A DNA stretch of 64,000 nucleotides from Liquidambar formosana. Taxonomy: Eukaryota > Streptophyta > Magnoliopsida > Saxifragales > Altingiaceae. This document shows positions 1 to 12,225 of the stretch, piece after piece (within the stretch, counting starts at the first letter, position 1; each line of letters opens with the position of its first letter). The notes beneath the pieces were generated by a model. The model searched no databases, was not told the DNA's origin, and saw only the letters and a program-made list of their open reading frames with translations. The stretch spans positions 32,018,759-32,082,758 of the forward strand of contig CM077824.1 in the NCBI GenBank assembly GCA_039720395.1, written 5' to 3'. Position numbers and translations under genes: made by a program.

Positions 1-1262
1 TTTCTCTAGTTTTTCACACTGGTGATTTTGGTCCTATGACTCCATTTTGCATGATCAAACTGTGTGTTCAAAAGGCTACTTAAAACACAATGCAATGATT
101 TTTATGCCCAGCATAATCAAACTGTGTGTTCAAAGGCTACCCAGAACTTCATCACTAAAGAGATAAAAGTACAAAGGAAGAAATAACCAAAACAATTGAG
201 GGCAACACAAAAATCACTGCAACAATAAGAACGACTCCTTAAGACCACTTAAACTACCAGCCAAGAAGAGCCACCAAGGTACCATCGGTACGTTGGATCT
301 GGATGAGCATCCTTGTGCACAAAATCATGATTGAACATCCTGCAACCACAGATTAAAAAAAAAAAAAAAAAAGAGCAGAAGAGTTACTAGTATAGCCCAT
401 AATTTTACAGCAACAACGCATAGTGGTATTGATTGGGTCTGTTTCCAGAGCAATATCAGTATATATATATATATATATATATAGACATATAGTTCACTTT
501 CAATTTGGTATCTCGAATTGGGAAATTGTATGGACTTCTTTTTAAAGCCGTTGGATCAAAATTCACATCAATTAAGTGCCTTAAATGAATTCCATATTAG
601 AGATTTTTTGTAAATACATACGTGTAATATAGGCATAGTATGCGATAATGTGGACATGGCAGACATTAAGGTCCATCAATGGTTGGACCTAACCATTGAG
701 TTCGATCACTAGACCCAAAAACGAGGATAATTGAAATTTTCTAATACGTTGTACGCTTCTAGAGTTCACAACATAAAATTTTTGGATCAAAACAAAGTCT
801 ATTGAGTCTTTTTTTGAATTCAAGTAATAATGCAATTTAGAAGCTCTATGATCAAACTTATGCAAACCAACCAGACGGTTAGCCTTAACTATGTGCTCAT
901 TGCTTGCATACAGCACAGCCCGGCCACGAGGATGGGTGAATTCCTGAATGCACTGTTTTCTCGAGTCATATGTTCTTTAAACTCCAACTAAGCTCATCAT
1001 TAACAATTGGCAGCAACATATTACCTTCTCACTAAGCTCATCATTACCTTCTCACTGGCTGCTCTTTCAATTTCATGCAATGGCTACTTTAGAAGTGATT
1101 TCGTACAAATTTTCTTACCTGATCAGAGGAAGCCATTACGCTACCATTGAGATCTCATCAGGGTTGTCCTCTCTAATGGAGATCCTATGTCCTCTTCTTT
1201 ACATTATTAGGACTTGTTAACATCATAAAAAGAATACATTAGGACCTACCAAATGATGAATC
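1..1262. other. Non-coding duplicon sequence, copy A
   Basis: No coding potential on either strand. It contains an A-run near 354-372 and a (TA)n microsatellite at about 459-482. Homologous non-coding DNA occurs at 25164 and 61834. Confidence 0.7.
459..482. repeat. (TA)n microsatellite
   Basis: About eleven TA dinucleotides. The array is much shorter at the homologous place in copies B (near 25621) and C (near 62320). Confidence 0.85.
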
Positions 1263-1572
1263 TGTAAAGTCCATATTTTCTATGTGTTGGCGAATTCTGT
1301 GTCAAATGGGGTAGTATTCGTTATGAAGATGTATTCAAGTAAAGATTCCCGTCAATGCGGCTCACACTCGGTCGTAGGTAAGGTACGTAACATTAGTTGT
1401 CCATCACTTAGTACTTAAATTTTTTCAAATCTTTATAAGTGGTTTTAATAAAGGTAGTATAGATTTAAACTCTTTTAAAAAGTTTTTTAGCATTTTTTTT
1501 TTACTACCCCAATCGATTGGGGTTGATGGCCCGATCGATCACTACTATTATATATAAGCCTATTATACTCTG

Positions 1573-2639
1573 TGTTAGGTCTGTGTTTTTAATGTTGTCA
1601 TATTCCGTGCCAAAGGATGGTTGAGTCTTGGGTTGATTGAAGATTGATGAAGTTACAAAGTTGAGACAAAGCGTGGAGTTTAAAGTTTCGACTCACAATT
1701 GTTCTTAGGAAAGGTAAGTGACTGTAGAAGCCTGAGTTTTAATGTTTAAAAATCATTTTAAACCATTTTAAATATTTCTTTATTTATAAAAATGGTTTTG
1801 AAAAAGAATTTTTATCTTCTGAAGTTTTTCTGCCTAGGTGGATCGATCCATGGCTTATGCGGATCGATCCATGGTATTTTAAAAATGTAGATTTTGAGGT
1901 GGATTGATCATACTGCTCTAGAAATGTAATTTTGATTCTGTCAATGCGGATTGATCCGGCATGACCTTGGATCGATTCGGTCTCGTAAAAAACAGAATTT
2001 AAAGTTTTAAAACTTGCCTTTTTAATACCAAAACGTGGTACAACCACTTGGTGTTTCTTAGACTATATATATAGAATCTTTTATCATTGAGAGTGGGAAG
2101 CAAGCCTCTTTCTATTAGGGTTTTCATTGTTCATCTTCTTAAAACCTCTCTAGAGCACTTTAACCTAGGTTTTTCACTCATATGCTCTAGAGACCTTCAA
2201 ACCACATACCATTTACAAACTTGGATGATTGTGAGACCGTTGCGACGGTGATCGAGCTTACGAGTTCGTGATTGAAGGCATCGCTGTGAAAGAGGTTGGT
2301 TACGACCAAAGCCGTGACGACGGAGATCGATCGTGTGTGATCGTGGGAGTGAAGACAACTGCATGAGTCCTTGTGTGGTCTGTAAGTGCGTCTTGTACTC
2401 GTTTATTTCATAGTGAATTTGCTTCAACTGGATGAGATCCCGTGGTTTTTCCCATCTAGGGTTTTCCACGTAAAAATTCTCTTGTGATATTTTTACTGCT
2501 TTATGGTTTGATTATTGAGTGATTGATTGGTAGATTTTAGGGTTTGAATTGACTTGAAATAAAAATTGGGTAAAATAAATTTAAATACCTATTCAACCCC
2601 CCTTCTAGGTATTATAGGCTTGGTAAAACTGGAATTTCA
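1573..2639 (+). repeat. 5' LTR of the gag-only element
   Basis: It begins TGTTAGGTC and ends ATTTCA, directly before the primer-binding site, and pairs with 6978-8031. It contains palindromes TGGATCGATCCA (1839-1850) and GGATCGATCC (1861-1870), several imperfect copies to 1980, and a TATA-like CTATATATATAG (2063-2074). The two LTRs differ by several per cent by eye, including small indels, so the insertion is not recent. Confidence 0.88.
2063..2074 (+). promoter_or_regulatory. TATA-like box in the 5' LTR
   Basis: CTATATATATAG lies downstream of the GGATCGATCC palindrome cluster. Equivalent boxes occur at 7456-7465 (3' LTR) and 8239-8250 (outer solo LTR). Assignment as the core promoter rests on position and sequence. 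Confidence 0.55.
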
Positions 2640-2641
2640 AT

Positions 2642-2653
2642 TGGTATCAGAGC
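2642..2653 (+). other. Primer-binding site, initiator tRNA-Met
   Basis: TGGTATCAGAGC lies two bases after the 5' LTR and complements the 3' end of plant initiator methionine tRNA, the usual primer of copia elements. Confidence 0.92.
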
Positions 2654-2711
2654 GTAGGTTCACTCTTAAGGTTTAACGGCCTGAGTATTGATCTTTTCAT
2701 TTGATTCCGAT

Positions 2712-4826
2712 AGTGTGGAGCCTGTCAAACTTTCAATACCATATTTTAATAGTAAGGATTATAGGTACTGGAAGGCTCTTATGTGAGCATATCTCAAATT
2801 AATTTATGAGAGAGTGTGGCTTGCTGTGATTGATGAATATACTTCACCCAAGGTGGTGGTTGTAGAAAGTGTATCTATTGACAAGCCTAAAGTTCAATGG
2901 ACTAAAGAAGATTATGAAGAACTTAAATGAAATTCCCAAGGAATCAATGCTATTTTCAGTGGAATATCCCGAGATGAATTTCGAAGGGTAACCCATTGTG
3001 AACATGCAAAAGAGGCTTGGAATATCATTGAGAAAACTCATGAAGGTACCATATTTGTTAAAAATACTAAAATTCAAATGCTTACTGCCTTGTATGAATA
3101 AGAGACTATAAAAGAAAATGAAGTGTTTGATGAGTTTAATGATAGATTAAGTGATATTGTCAATTCTAGGTTTTCCTTAGGTGATGTTATGTCTGATGCT
3201 ACAATCAATAGGAAATCCTTAGATCTTTGACTATTAGGTTCCTTCCTAAGATCACTTCCATTGAAGATAATAAAAATTTAGATTCCATGAAAAATGAAGA
3301 CTTGGTTGGTGAAATTCAGAATTATGAGATGAAGTTTTGCAAGCCTAAAAAAGGGCCTAAGAACACAGGGATTGTCTTGAGTACTGTGAATGAGAAGTCT
3401 AGAAGACATGTTTTAGGACTGGCTCTGAATTTGATATTTCTAAGGAGGACATTGCTTACTTTATTAAAAATTTTAAGTAATTCTTCAAAAATCCTAGAAG
3501 TAGTGTTTCCAATTTTAGAAATAGTAATGGTGCTACCTCTACTAGGGATAATGGATCTAACTCTAGCAAAGGTAGTGGTTCTAGTTCCAACAAGGATAGG
3601 AAGGAAAGAAATAGGTCTACATCTCAGTCTAGAACTTAGGGGGAGAGACCAAATGATACGAATGATGAGAGAGATAAAATTCAATGTTATGAATGTCATG
3701 GTTTCGGTCATATTGCTCCTGAACGTGCTAATACTAAGAAAAACAAAGTAATGGTCAGAATAATGGAAAGGGATATAATGCTACTTTGAGTGACAGTGAA
3801 ACTGAATCAGATTCTAAGAATTCCTCTCAAAGAAAAGAGGATAACTCCAACTTCATGACCTTTACTTCTATTCACCAGGTTAATGATAAAATCTCATCTA
3901 GTGTTATTGATTCTGAGAGTCAGGGGGAGTCTGAAAAAGATGAGATTAATTTTGAAAATTCTGAAAATATGATTGAATATGATGAAGAAGAAGAAGACTT
4001 TCAATTAGCTTATGATAAGTTGTTTGAAGAGTGTCTAAAAACCAAAAAGTCTAATAAATCTCTATACATTAAGGTTAAAACTTTTGAAAAAGAGATAGAG
4101 ACTTTAAAGATGGAATTGTCTGAATCTAAGGGTCATGAGAGTCATTTGAGCACTCAGAAAGCACTTCTTGCTAATGAGGTGGTTCAACTTGAAAAGGAGA
4201 GATTTGAGTTGTCTGAGTTTAAGAAAAGTCTTGAGCTAAAAGTAGTAAATATTGAGAAAGACTTGAAGACTAAGATAGGAGATCTTGAGAAAATGTCAAA
4301 AGGTAAAGAGACCTTAGACAAACTGTTAGGTGTTGGACAGAGCTCTAGTGATAGGCATGGTTTAGGTTTTGTTAGTGATAGGGTTACTCCTAGTTTATCT
4401 AAAACCATGTTTGTCAAGGCTCAAGAGTCTCAAGTGATTAAGTCTGTCATTCCTCCACCTATTATGCCTTCAAAACGAGTTCCTACTTGTATTCATTGTG
4501 GCTTGAAAGGACATATTAGACCTAGATGCCCGGTCCTTAGGAAGATTCAAGAGTTACCTAGGAAGAATCCTCCTATGAGGGTAGATAGTGACTTCCATAG
4601 GCAAATAAAGAGGTCTAATGGATATGATATTCCATATGTTTGGGATAGATCTTCTCCTAGAAGTCCTCTTGTGTGTCATCATTGTGGTGAGGTTGGTCAC
4701 ATTCGACCTAATTGTTTTCATCTTAGGAATGATTCTTCTAGGACTTTTAGAAATTCTATATTGAGTTGGGACAATGTAGGTCATTGTCTTAGGAAGCTAT
4801 GTCAAGAGGTTGTTGATTTGAGATAA
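2712..4826 (+). pseudogene. gag: Retrotransposon Gag, broken; C-terminal 346 codons still open
   Basis: The N-terminal part resembles the copia gag (UBN2-type) domain. It carries in-frame stops at 2784, 2928, 3099 and 3228 and frame changes near 3227, 3416 and 3740. A CCHC zinc knuckle (CYECHGFGHI, with the last position changed) lies near 3684-3720. From 3786 to 4826 one frame stays open: a Ser/Asp/Glu-rich stretch, a Glu/Lys-rich predicted coiled coil (about 3990-4320), then two CCHC knuckles, CIHCGLKGHIRPRC (4491-4532) and CHHCGEVGHIRPNC (4674-4715). The open part has no convincing ATG at its start. Gag would form particles and bind RNA; this copy cannot give full-length Gag. Sequence stops where protease would normally follow. 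Confidence 0.82.
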
Positions 4827-6965
4827 ATTGTCTATCAAGGATCAGGCACTTCTTCCCGTGATCCTATAAGTGATTCTATATAAGCTGTGAGTTCTCCTAG
4901 AGAGAGATTCATTGCTAGGAAAGAATAGGTGAAGAAAAAGGATTCTGAATGTCATACCCCACTTGTTAGTTTTGTGCAAAAGGATAAGGGTAAAGGCATT
5001 GTGCTAGATTCTAGTTGAGTTGTCTCTTATCCAAAATGACATTAAACTACCTATGGTCCGCAAAGACCTTAAACTATCCATAGTGCTCTAGGTTTGATCT
5101 TTTCTCTATGTCATTCATATTGTTCCTAGAGTTATGGAGTATTTAGGATTTATTGCTTTTGTGTGTGTTTTTGTTTTTTTTAGGAGTTTATTTGTTTTTA
5201 TTTTTTCATTGGTATAAAAAAAAATGAAAAATTTAGAAAAACCAAAAAGATTTTCTTGTGTGCTTTGCTATTCTTGGCTAGTTGCATGTTTTTTTTATAT
5301 ATGATTTGCACTAAGATGTTGAGACTATATCCTTTGTGATCGTCATATTGAGTTGAAATTTATAAATTGATAAATTTGATATTTAGTCTCACTCTCTTAA
5401 GCACACTTAGTGGAGTAGTTCTGAATTTACATGCTATACACTTTACACTAGCACCACTGGCATATGACTTTGAGGTTTTTAGGATAATTCTATGAATTGT
5501 TAAATCTATGTCTAAAAATATCTTGGGATGCTAGAATTTGAATGACCTATATGTTATGCATATCCCTATGTCTCATGAAAAGGGTTACCTTCGCATTGTC
5601 CGAAGCTAACGTGAGGTAATTCATGAAGAGGGCTGGCTGCGTTAAAGTGTGAAAGCCATCATGTTGATAATAAAAAAAATATTGATGTTGAGCTTCAATA
5701 AAATAAAAAATAAAAAATAAAAAATATGAAAAATATGGGAAAGGTACAAAACTTGATACCTACAAAATAATTCCCAAAGCTCATAGCAAAAAAAAATAAA
5801 AAAAAAAGAAAACATTAAAAAGGGTGAAAAGCAATCTTTTCGATTCTAATATGGTTTGAATTCTTTTTCTTTATTTCTTTGGAATTGTTAGACTTTGCTT
5901 AACATGAGTAGTTTTTCCAACCAACCCCATTGGCGTTGTCAGTGCATTATACACTTAGCATGTGAACTTTCTTAAATAACTTTTCTAATCGTGCATAAGT
6001 GTGTTGGACTTTATTAAAAATTTGTAATTATGTCTTTGATGACTCATGTGCTTCTATATTGTGGAATGGTGTCTCAATTTTAGTTCTTTTTCTATATTTG
6101 TGGAACACCTTAACATATCCTCGTATTGTCAAGTGCACATGTTTTGTTTATTTTTTTTTTAATTTCTTTTTGTGTTTTATTTGAGGAGTTAAGAGTGTTT
6201 GTCATAATGAATATGAGTTGTGATCTCTTGTGCCCTCATCTTAAGTACATATATATATACATATATATATATACATATATATATACATATATATGTATAT
6301 ATATATGTATATATATATATATATATCTTTTTGTCTCTTGATATGAGGATGTTGATGATGGTAGTGTTGAGATTGGATCCTAGTTTAGGATTTCTTTCTT
6401 GTGTTAGGCTTGTGTTAGCTCATTTAAGCTACATGAAGTCATGTTTAGGACTTTTGCTGTTATTTTGATGTTTTCATCTCTCTTCTATGATGTCCTTAAG
6501 CTTGATTAATAAAATCATTTGGTTCTTCTTGCTATTCCTTGACTTCCCTCTGATGTGGTTTCATTCTTTTATATGTGTGCTTTCCTTTGTCAATTCATGA
6601 CAAAAAAAGGGAGAATAGTTTTGAGTTTGAGTTTATATACAAGGGGGAGAAGAGTTTTGAGTTTGTATGCTTGGGGGAGAATATCTTTGAGTTTGGATGC
6701 TTAGAGGAGAATAGAATTTCATTGAGTTTTTAATATATTTCTGTGATATTATGCTTGGGTATTGTTTGTTCATGTTTGCAGATCACAAATCATAGGTTGA
6801 TTGGTTGAGTGTGAGAGTTATTTTTGTTTTTGGTTCTTTTCATGTAATATTTCTTTATCGAGTTGTAATTCTCATAATGAGTTTAGGACTTGTTCAGTTT
6901 TGTGGTTTGGGAATAGGTTTTACATCTCATGTCGAGATTTAGGTTGGTTTTGTCACGGAATTGCC
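4827..6965 (+). other. Non-coding 3' interior of the gag-only element
   Basis: About 2.1 kb without coding potential, where an autonomous relative would carry pol. It is AT-rich, with A/T runs around 5660-5815 and a long (TA)n-type microsatellite at 6247-6327. Short repeated GGGGGAGA motifs precede the polypurine tract (6642-6712). Confidence 0.75.
6247..6327. repeat. (TA)n microsatellite interrupted by C and G
   Basis: About 80 bp of alternating TA with occasional ACATA and ATGTA units. It generates spurious Ile/Tyr-rich reading frames. Confidence 0.9.
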
Positions 6966-6976
6966 AAAGGGGGAGA
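6966..6976 (+). other. Polypurine tract
   Basis: AAAGGGGGAGA directly precedes the 3' LTR, the site of plus-strand priming. The 3' LTR starts TTTTAGG where the 5' LTR starts TGTTAGG, so its first dinucleotide has mutated. Confidence 0.9.
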
Positions 6977-6977
6977 T

Positions 6978-8031
6978 TTTTAGGTCCGTGTTTTTAATGT
7001 TGTCATATTCCGTGCCAAAGGATGGTTGAGTCTTGAGTTGATTGAAGATTGATGAAGTTGCAAATTTGAGACAAAGCGTGGAGTTTAAAACTTTGACTCA
7101 CAATTGTTCTTAGGAAAGGTAAGTGACTGTAGAAGCTTGAGTTTTAATGTTTAAAAATCATTTTAAATCATTTTCAATATTTCTTTATTTATAAAAATGG
7201 TTTTGAAAAGAATTTTTAGCTTCTGAGGTTTTTTTGCCTAGGTGGATCGATCCATGGTATTTTAAAAATGCAGATTTTGCTACTGTCTAGGTGGATCGAT
7301 CCATACTGCTCTAGAAATGTAATTTTGATTCTGTCAACGCGGATCTATCCGGTATGACCTTGGACTGATCCGAGCTCGTAAAAAATAGATTTTAAAGTTT
7401 TAAAACTTGCCTTTTTAATACCAAAATGTGGTACAACCACTTGGGGTTTCTTAGACTATATATAGAGAGTCTTTTATTATTGAGAGTGGGAAGCAAACCT
7501 CTCTCTATTAGGGTTTTCATTGTTCATCTTTTCAAAACCTCTTTAGAGCACTTTAACTTAGGTTTTTCATTCATATGTTCTAGAGACCTTCAAACCACAC
7601 ACTATTCACAACCTTGGATGATTGTGAGACCGTTGCGACGGTGATTGAGCTTGCGAGTTCATGATTGAAGGCATCGCTATGAAAGAGGTTGGTTGTGACC
7701 AAAGCCATGACGACGGAGATCGATCGTGTGTGATCATGGGAGTGAAACAATTGCATGAGTCCTTGTGTGGTCTGTAAGTGTGTCTTGTACTCGTTTATTT
7801 CATAGTGGATTTGCTTCAATTGGATGAAGTCCCGTGGTTTTTCCCATCTAGGGTTTTCCACTTAAAAATTCTCTTGTGATATTTTTACTGCTTTATGGTT
7901 TGATTATTGTGTGATTGATTGGTAGATTTTAGGGTTTAAATTGACTTGAAATAAAAATTGGGTAAAATAAATTTAAATACCTATTCAACCCCCCTTCTAG
8001 GTATTGTAGGCTTGGTAAAACCAGAATTTCA
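6978..8031 (+). repeat. 3' LTR of the gag-only element
   Basis: It pairs with 1573-2639 and ends ATTTCA directly before the CTCTG target duplication. It has perfect palindromes TGGATCGATCCA at 7243-7254 and 7292-7303 and a TATA-like box at 7456-7465. Relative to the 5' LTR it lacks one palindrome unit and has another, so these units change in number. Confidence 0.88.
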
Positions 8032-8833
8032 CTCTGCCATACCCTGATCGGTCGAGGTTGAGGGCCCAATCAATCGGTGCTATCCCAGAAAGCCCATTTT
8101 TCCTCTGTGACCCTCTGATCGATCGGAGTTGAGCCCAGATCTCCGATTGATTGGGGTTCACAAAAAACAGATTTTAAAATTTTTTAAACTTGCCTTTTTG
8201 ACCTAAAAATGTGGTTCAGACACTTGGGGTTTCTTAAACTATATATATAGAGCATTTTATCATTAAGTGGGTTAAGCAAGCGTCTTCCAATTAGGTTTTA
8301 CATTCATCGATCATCTTCTCAAAACTTCTCTAGAGCACTTTAACCTAAGTTTTCACATACATGCTCTAGAGACCTTAAAACCACACACCTTTCATATCCT
8401 TAAATGATTGTGAGTCTGTTGCGATGATGATCGAATTTGCGATGATGATCGAATTTGTGAGTTCGTAATTGAAGAAATTGCTGTGAAGAGGTTAGTTGCA
8501 ACCAAAGCCGTGAAGACGGAGATCGATCGTGTGTGATCATGGGAGTGAAGACAATTGCATGAGTCCTTGTGGTCTGTAAGTGTGTCTTGTAATCATTGAG
8601 TTCATAGTGGATTTGTTTCAACTGAACTAGGACTCGTGGTTTTTCCCATCTAGGGTTTTCCACGTAAAAATCTCTTGTACAATCTTTTACTTTCTTTTAT
8701 ACCTGCTATGTGATTGGTTTGATAGTAATAATAGAGATTAAGTGTGTTGATAATTAAAATTCGGTTAGATTATTCGTAATACCTATTCAACCCCCCTTCT
8801 AGGTATTTTAGGGTTAGTATAACTGGAATTTCA

Positions 8834-11800
8834 AAATTCCGCTATAGTGTGTCTTAAAAGATCCAACTCGTTTAACTATTTTAAGTGGTTTTAACTATTT
8901 GATTGAAACTATCTTTTCCTGTGAAACATTCAAAAATTGCACCACCATACAAATAAATTGATTAAAATCAAATAACTAAAATCATTCAATGGAGTTGTTG
9001 TTTTAAGGATATAATGTATTTAATATGACCTATTGTTTGGTCAGTCCCACAAAATTTTGATGATGAGGGGAATTATATGGAAGGGGTATTTTTACAGCCA
9101 TAATTAATATTTTTTTCCTAATTGGTGTTATCCAAACATTAAAATATATCTTCATTTTAAACCATAAGCCATTCGATGTTATTAACATTCAATGATTCTC
9201 CCAAATATTTTTCTGAGTGCCCAAAAAAAAACCTCTACCCATAGGAGCATCTCCTTGTCCTTGTTTACTAATTGAAAATCGCTTTTATGATAGACCGTTG
9301 GAGAATTAGATACACGTTCTACTTTTTCTATAGGAATCAAATACATGTTGATAAAAATATATGGGCCTTATTGGTTGAGGCGTGTGTCTTGCGTCTGCAG
9401 GTGTTTTCAACCACGAGTGGCCATCATACATTCATAATAACCAAACTCTATGCTAGTTTCCTCTCAATAATTGTCCATCCTCAAAGGACAATCATAAAAA
9501 TCATAAAGAGCCATCTAAGACTTTGAGAGATGGGTTAACTCGGTTAAAAAACTTTTGTATATTATGTGAGAACAGATCAATATGTTAGCTTTTGTAATAC
9601 CCTGAACCACTCCCATTAGCTGAGTCCACTTACCAGTTATAAGTTTTTTTCCTTTTTTTTTTTTTTTTTTTTCCAACTGATAAGGGCGATGGAATCCTAC
9701 CAGCAGCCAAATCAGACAGATGGAATCCTATCAGCAATCAAACCACAAAAAATGGCAGGAATTTATTGCCCATAATTGAGTTAGTTAGAACGTCACATTA
9801 TAATTACAAATTTTTGTGGGATGAAGTGAAACATTTTATCTAAATTAAAGTTGAATAAGCAAGTATTGATTCGATCGTATAAAATTTTCATGATTCCTAC
9901 CATGAGAGGATCTAAAATTTGGGCCATTAATATGAGACTCATATCACTACCAAAAAGATGGCAATAGCTACGAATTTTAGTCACATAATGGAAATGGTCT
10001 AGATTTTACTCAACCTGTCCATTGTCCAATAATGAAGAGCATCCGTCCTTATTTGGGTCACCACCTCAATAATTTTTTTTATTGAATCCAGCTAACATCA
10101 CAATAAAGGGTAAATTACAAGAAACCTCCAAATGTTTAGTCTTATATATTTCATATAACCCACTAAAAAAAAAGAATCAATGCAATGTCCTCCCTTAGTT
10201 AGGTTTCAAAATGAAAAATATATCAAGCCAGTAGAATTTGGGTGAAAAAAAACACTAAAAAACATTATATCCCTCTCATATGCTCAATATTCATCATTTC
10301 CTATAATGTTTTTTCATTCAATTTCTACTCGATGTTCATCTTAAACCCAATCAAGGAGAGACATTGTATCAATTTTTTTTTTAGAGGTGTTATGTGAAAA
10401 AATAGCTAAACGTTAAAAATATTTCTTGTAATGTATCCTACAATAAAATCCAGATAGTTGACCGAATTATACGAACTCAGCATCGTGCCAAACTTTCCTC
10501 ATTGATTTGCGCCTTCACGAACAATGAGCTACATTTCTTCGGTTGTGTCCACACATGGGTATGTTTCTATTCCATCTATAAATTAAACATGAATGCATGT
10601 ATTATTGTGTAAGAGTTGATTTTCTTTTACCATTACTCTTCACCTCCCAATCGATCCCTTTCAGTTTGAGAATTGTGGACCCTCTTTCCCATGTGCCCCA
10701 TGCCTCTAATGTTTCTTTCGTGGTGCCCTTCCATGTCCGATCATTCAATTTATTTATTTGGCTTTGGCTCTGAAAGGGAACCCCTTGTCCCCACTAGTAC
10801 AATCATGCTTCAAACAACGATGTCTTTTCATCGATCCATTCACTCTATTCGTGATATAGAAAGTTCTTAATTAAGAGGGCCCCCTCTTGCTTATGGGACG
10901 TTGATCACACATTCAAAATTTTAAGGTCCACATATATACCAAATTTTATTTATAAAATGCTCCGTGCTTTAATACCATTCATCAATTAAATTTTGATTTG
11001 ATGTGATGTAGAATAAATTGCACAAAAGTTCATAGAAGACCTAAAACGTTACAAGTCTAAGCAAAGAGGGTCCAAAATTAATAGTTTGCATGATTGATTG
11101 TCCTCTATATTAGCTATTTTATTTTTTTCTTCTTTTATTTATTCCGAATTTTATAATTAGTTGCTTACTTTATTGCTTTCCTAGGTATAGTATAATTTAA
11201 TTACTTCCTATTTCTAGTTTACCTCAAACTCTAATATTAGTTTTTTATAAATAGACTTGTAGACTTATGAGAGATAACAATATTATTATTGATCATTAAA
11301 AAAGTTTGAGAGTTTTCTCTCTAATGTTTGTTATTTTATCGTGGATTCGAGAGTGTTTTCTCATGGGTTCGGGTTTTTGACTATTGATGTTGGCCGTAAT
11401 ATTATTTTCTAGTTTTCCGCTGCGTCATGATGTCTTTCTCATTTGATAGTGACTTTAACCTTTGTGTATAAAACCTATTTTAACATATTTTTTAGGTGGA
11501 GTGCCGCTATTTTCTTGGACCAGTTTCATCCACTAACTACCAGCTCAATCGACATATACCCACTATTCTTCTTTGAATTCAAAGCAAAAAATTGAGACTC
11601 AATTTTTCCACTTATTAATTGTCATTGTGTCATCATGATCACATAAACCAATAAACTAAATAGGTAAATGAAATCGGTAACTTTAACATTTTACTTTTGG
11701 GTGGATTTATAGTTTTATACTCCTAATGAGGCTAACTCAACGTGGAAAATATGTTGATATCATGCATGTTTTAAATTACATGCTAAAAACAGCTTAAAAA

Positions 11801-12080
11801 ATAGGTTATAGCAAAAGGGAATTAAGAGGGGGCGCTCATGATTAACACTCTTTTTGACATTAACTTGCAAACCCTTCAATTCATTTTAATAATTTTATGT
11901 ATCTTTTCATTGTTTTAGATGCCCATTAGGTGTCGCTATAAGCATTCAGTCTTCTCGAAAAGTCTGAATGTTTTGGTTTTTGTTCAACCAATCAGAAGAA
12001 GCTCAATCATTGCTTCTCTACTGTCGCTTTATGGGCAGTCGGTGATCTACTTTAATTTGTATCGTACATAAATGGACTGT
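8834..12080. other. Non-coding duplicon DNA upstream of NRAMP copy A
   Basis: No supported gene. 8838-9660 matches 28885-31060 and 63650-64000; 10060-12080 matches 49150-51090. The 9670-10060 part has no match in copy B. A TATAAATAGAC motif near 11247 is followed by T-rich transcript-like sequence and occurs in both copies; it may be an old LTR remnant, but no ends could be found. Confidence 0.6.
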
Positions 12081-12087
12081 ACGTAAT

Positions 12088-12225
12088 CCTTGCGTGGATC
12101 CTATTTCAATCGGTACTTGATAACTTGATCTGCCTACACGTCTTACTTTGATTGCTATGTCAAGAGTTACTTCACGTATTGCTTGACGTAAAAAAGGATA
12201 ATGTATTTGCTCATTTCCTTTGTTC
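12088..12225 (-). pseudogene. rps7: Plastid rps7 fragment in nuclear DNA (NUPT)
   Basis: On the minus strand the translation contains [18 protein letters not shown] and then [11 protein letters not shown]. These match the central part of chloroplast ribosomal protein S7, including its RRVG and PIEIGSTQG signatures. Only about 45 codons are recognisable and neither gene end is present. The same fragment occurs in copy B (51115-51245), so plastid DNA arrived before the duplication. The surrounding sequence is not recognisably plastid. It is non-functional. Confidence 0.8.

Larger units (their letters stand above)
1573..8031 (+). mobile_element. Non-autonomous copia-type LTR retrotransposon with gag only (TR-GAG-like)
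   Basis: Complete 6459-bp element: 5' LTR 1573-2639, initiator-Met primer-binding site 2642-2653, broken gag 2712-4826, non-coding 3' interior, polypurine tract 6966-6976 and 3' LTR 6978-8031. Both flanks carry the perfect 5-bp target duplication CTCTG (1568-1572 and 8032-8036). No protease, integrase, reverse transcriptase or RNase H sequence is visible, so it would have depended on an autonomous partner. Gag character, primer site and polypurine tract fit the copia superfamily, probably a SIRE-like lineage; the lineage is inference. It sits inside a solo LTR of a related family. Confidence 0.88.
1263..8833 (+). mobile_element. Solo LTR split by a nested element (LTR parts 1263-1572 and 8037-8833)
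   Basis: The two parts add up to about 1.1 kb, begin with TG and end with ATTTCA. They resemble the LTR of the element nested inside: the same TATA context and the same 3' terminal sequence around the ACCCCCCTTCTAGGTATT motif. Copies B and C have the uninterrupted host sequence (GATGAATCCCGCT), which fixes the ends. The flanks are GAATC on the left and AAATT on the right, so a duplicated 5-bp target is possible only with two later changes. No internal region of its own remains, as expected after LTR-LTR recombination. Confidence 0.8.

Noticed and set aside
2197..2469. Minus-strand frames sharing MENPRWEKPR (also near 7580-7861 and 8400-8663)
   Set aside because: They are repeated because they lie in the LTRs of related elements, and they diverge by frameshifts; no sign of a real gene.
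6126..6341. Ile/Tyr-rich reading frames
   Set aside because: Translation of a (TA)n microsatellite.
11247..11420. Promoter-like TATAAATAGAC with following T-rich sequence, in both copies
   Set aside because: It resembles an LTR promoter, but no TG/CA ends, target duplication or partner LTR could be found, so no element is called.
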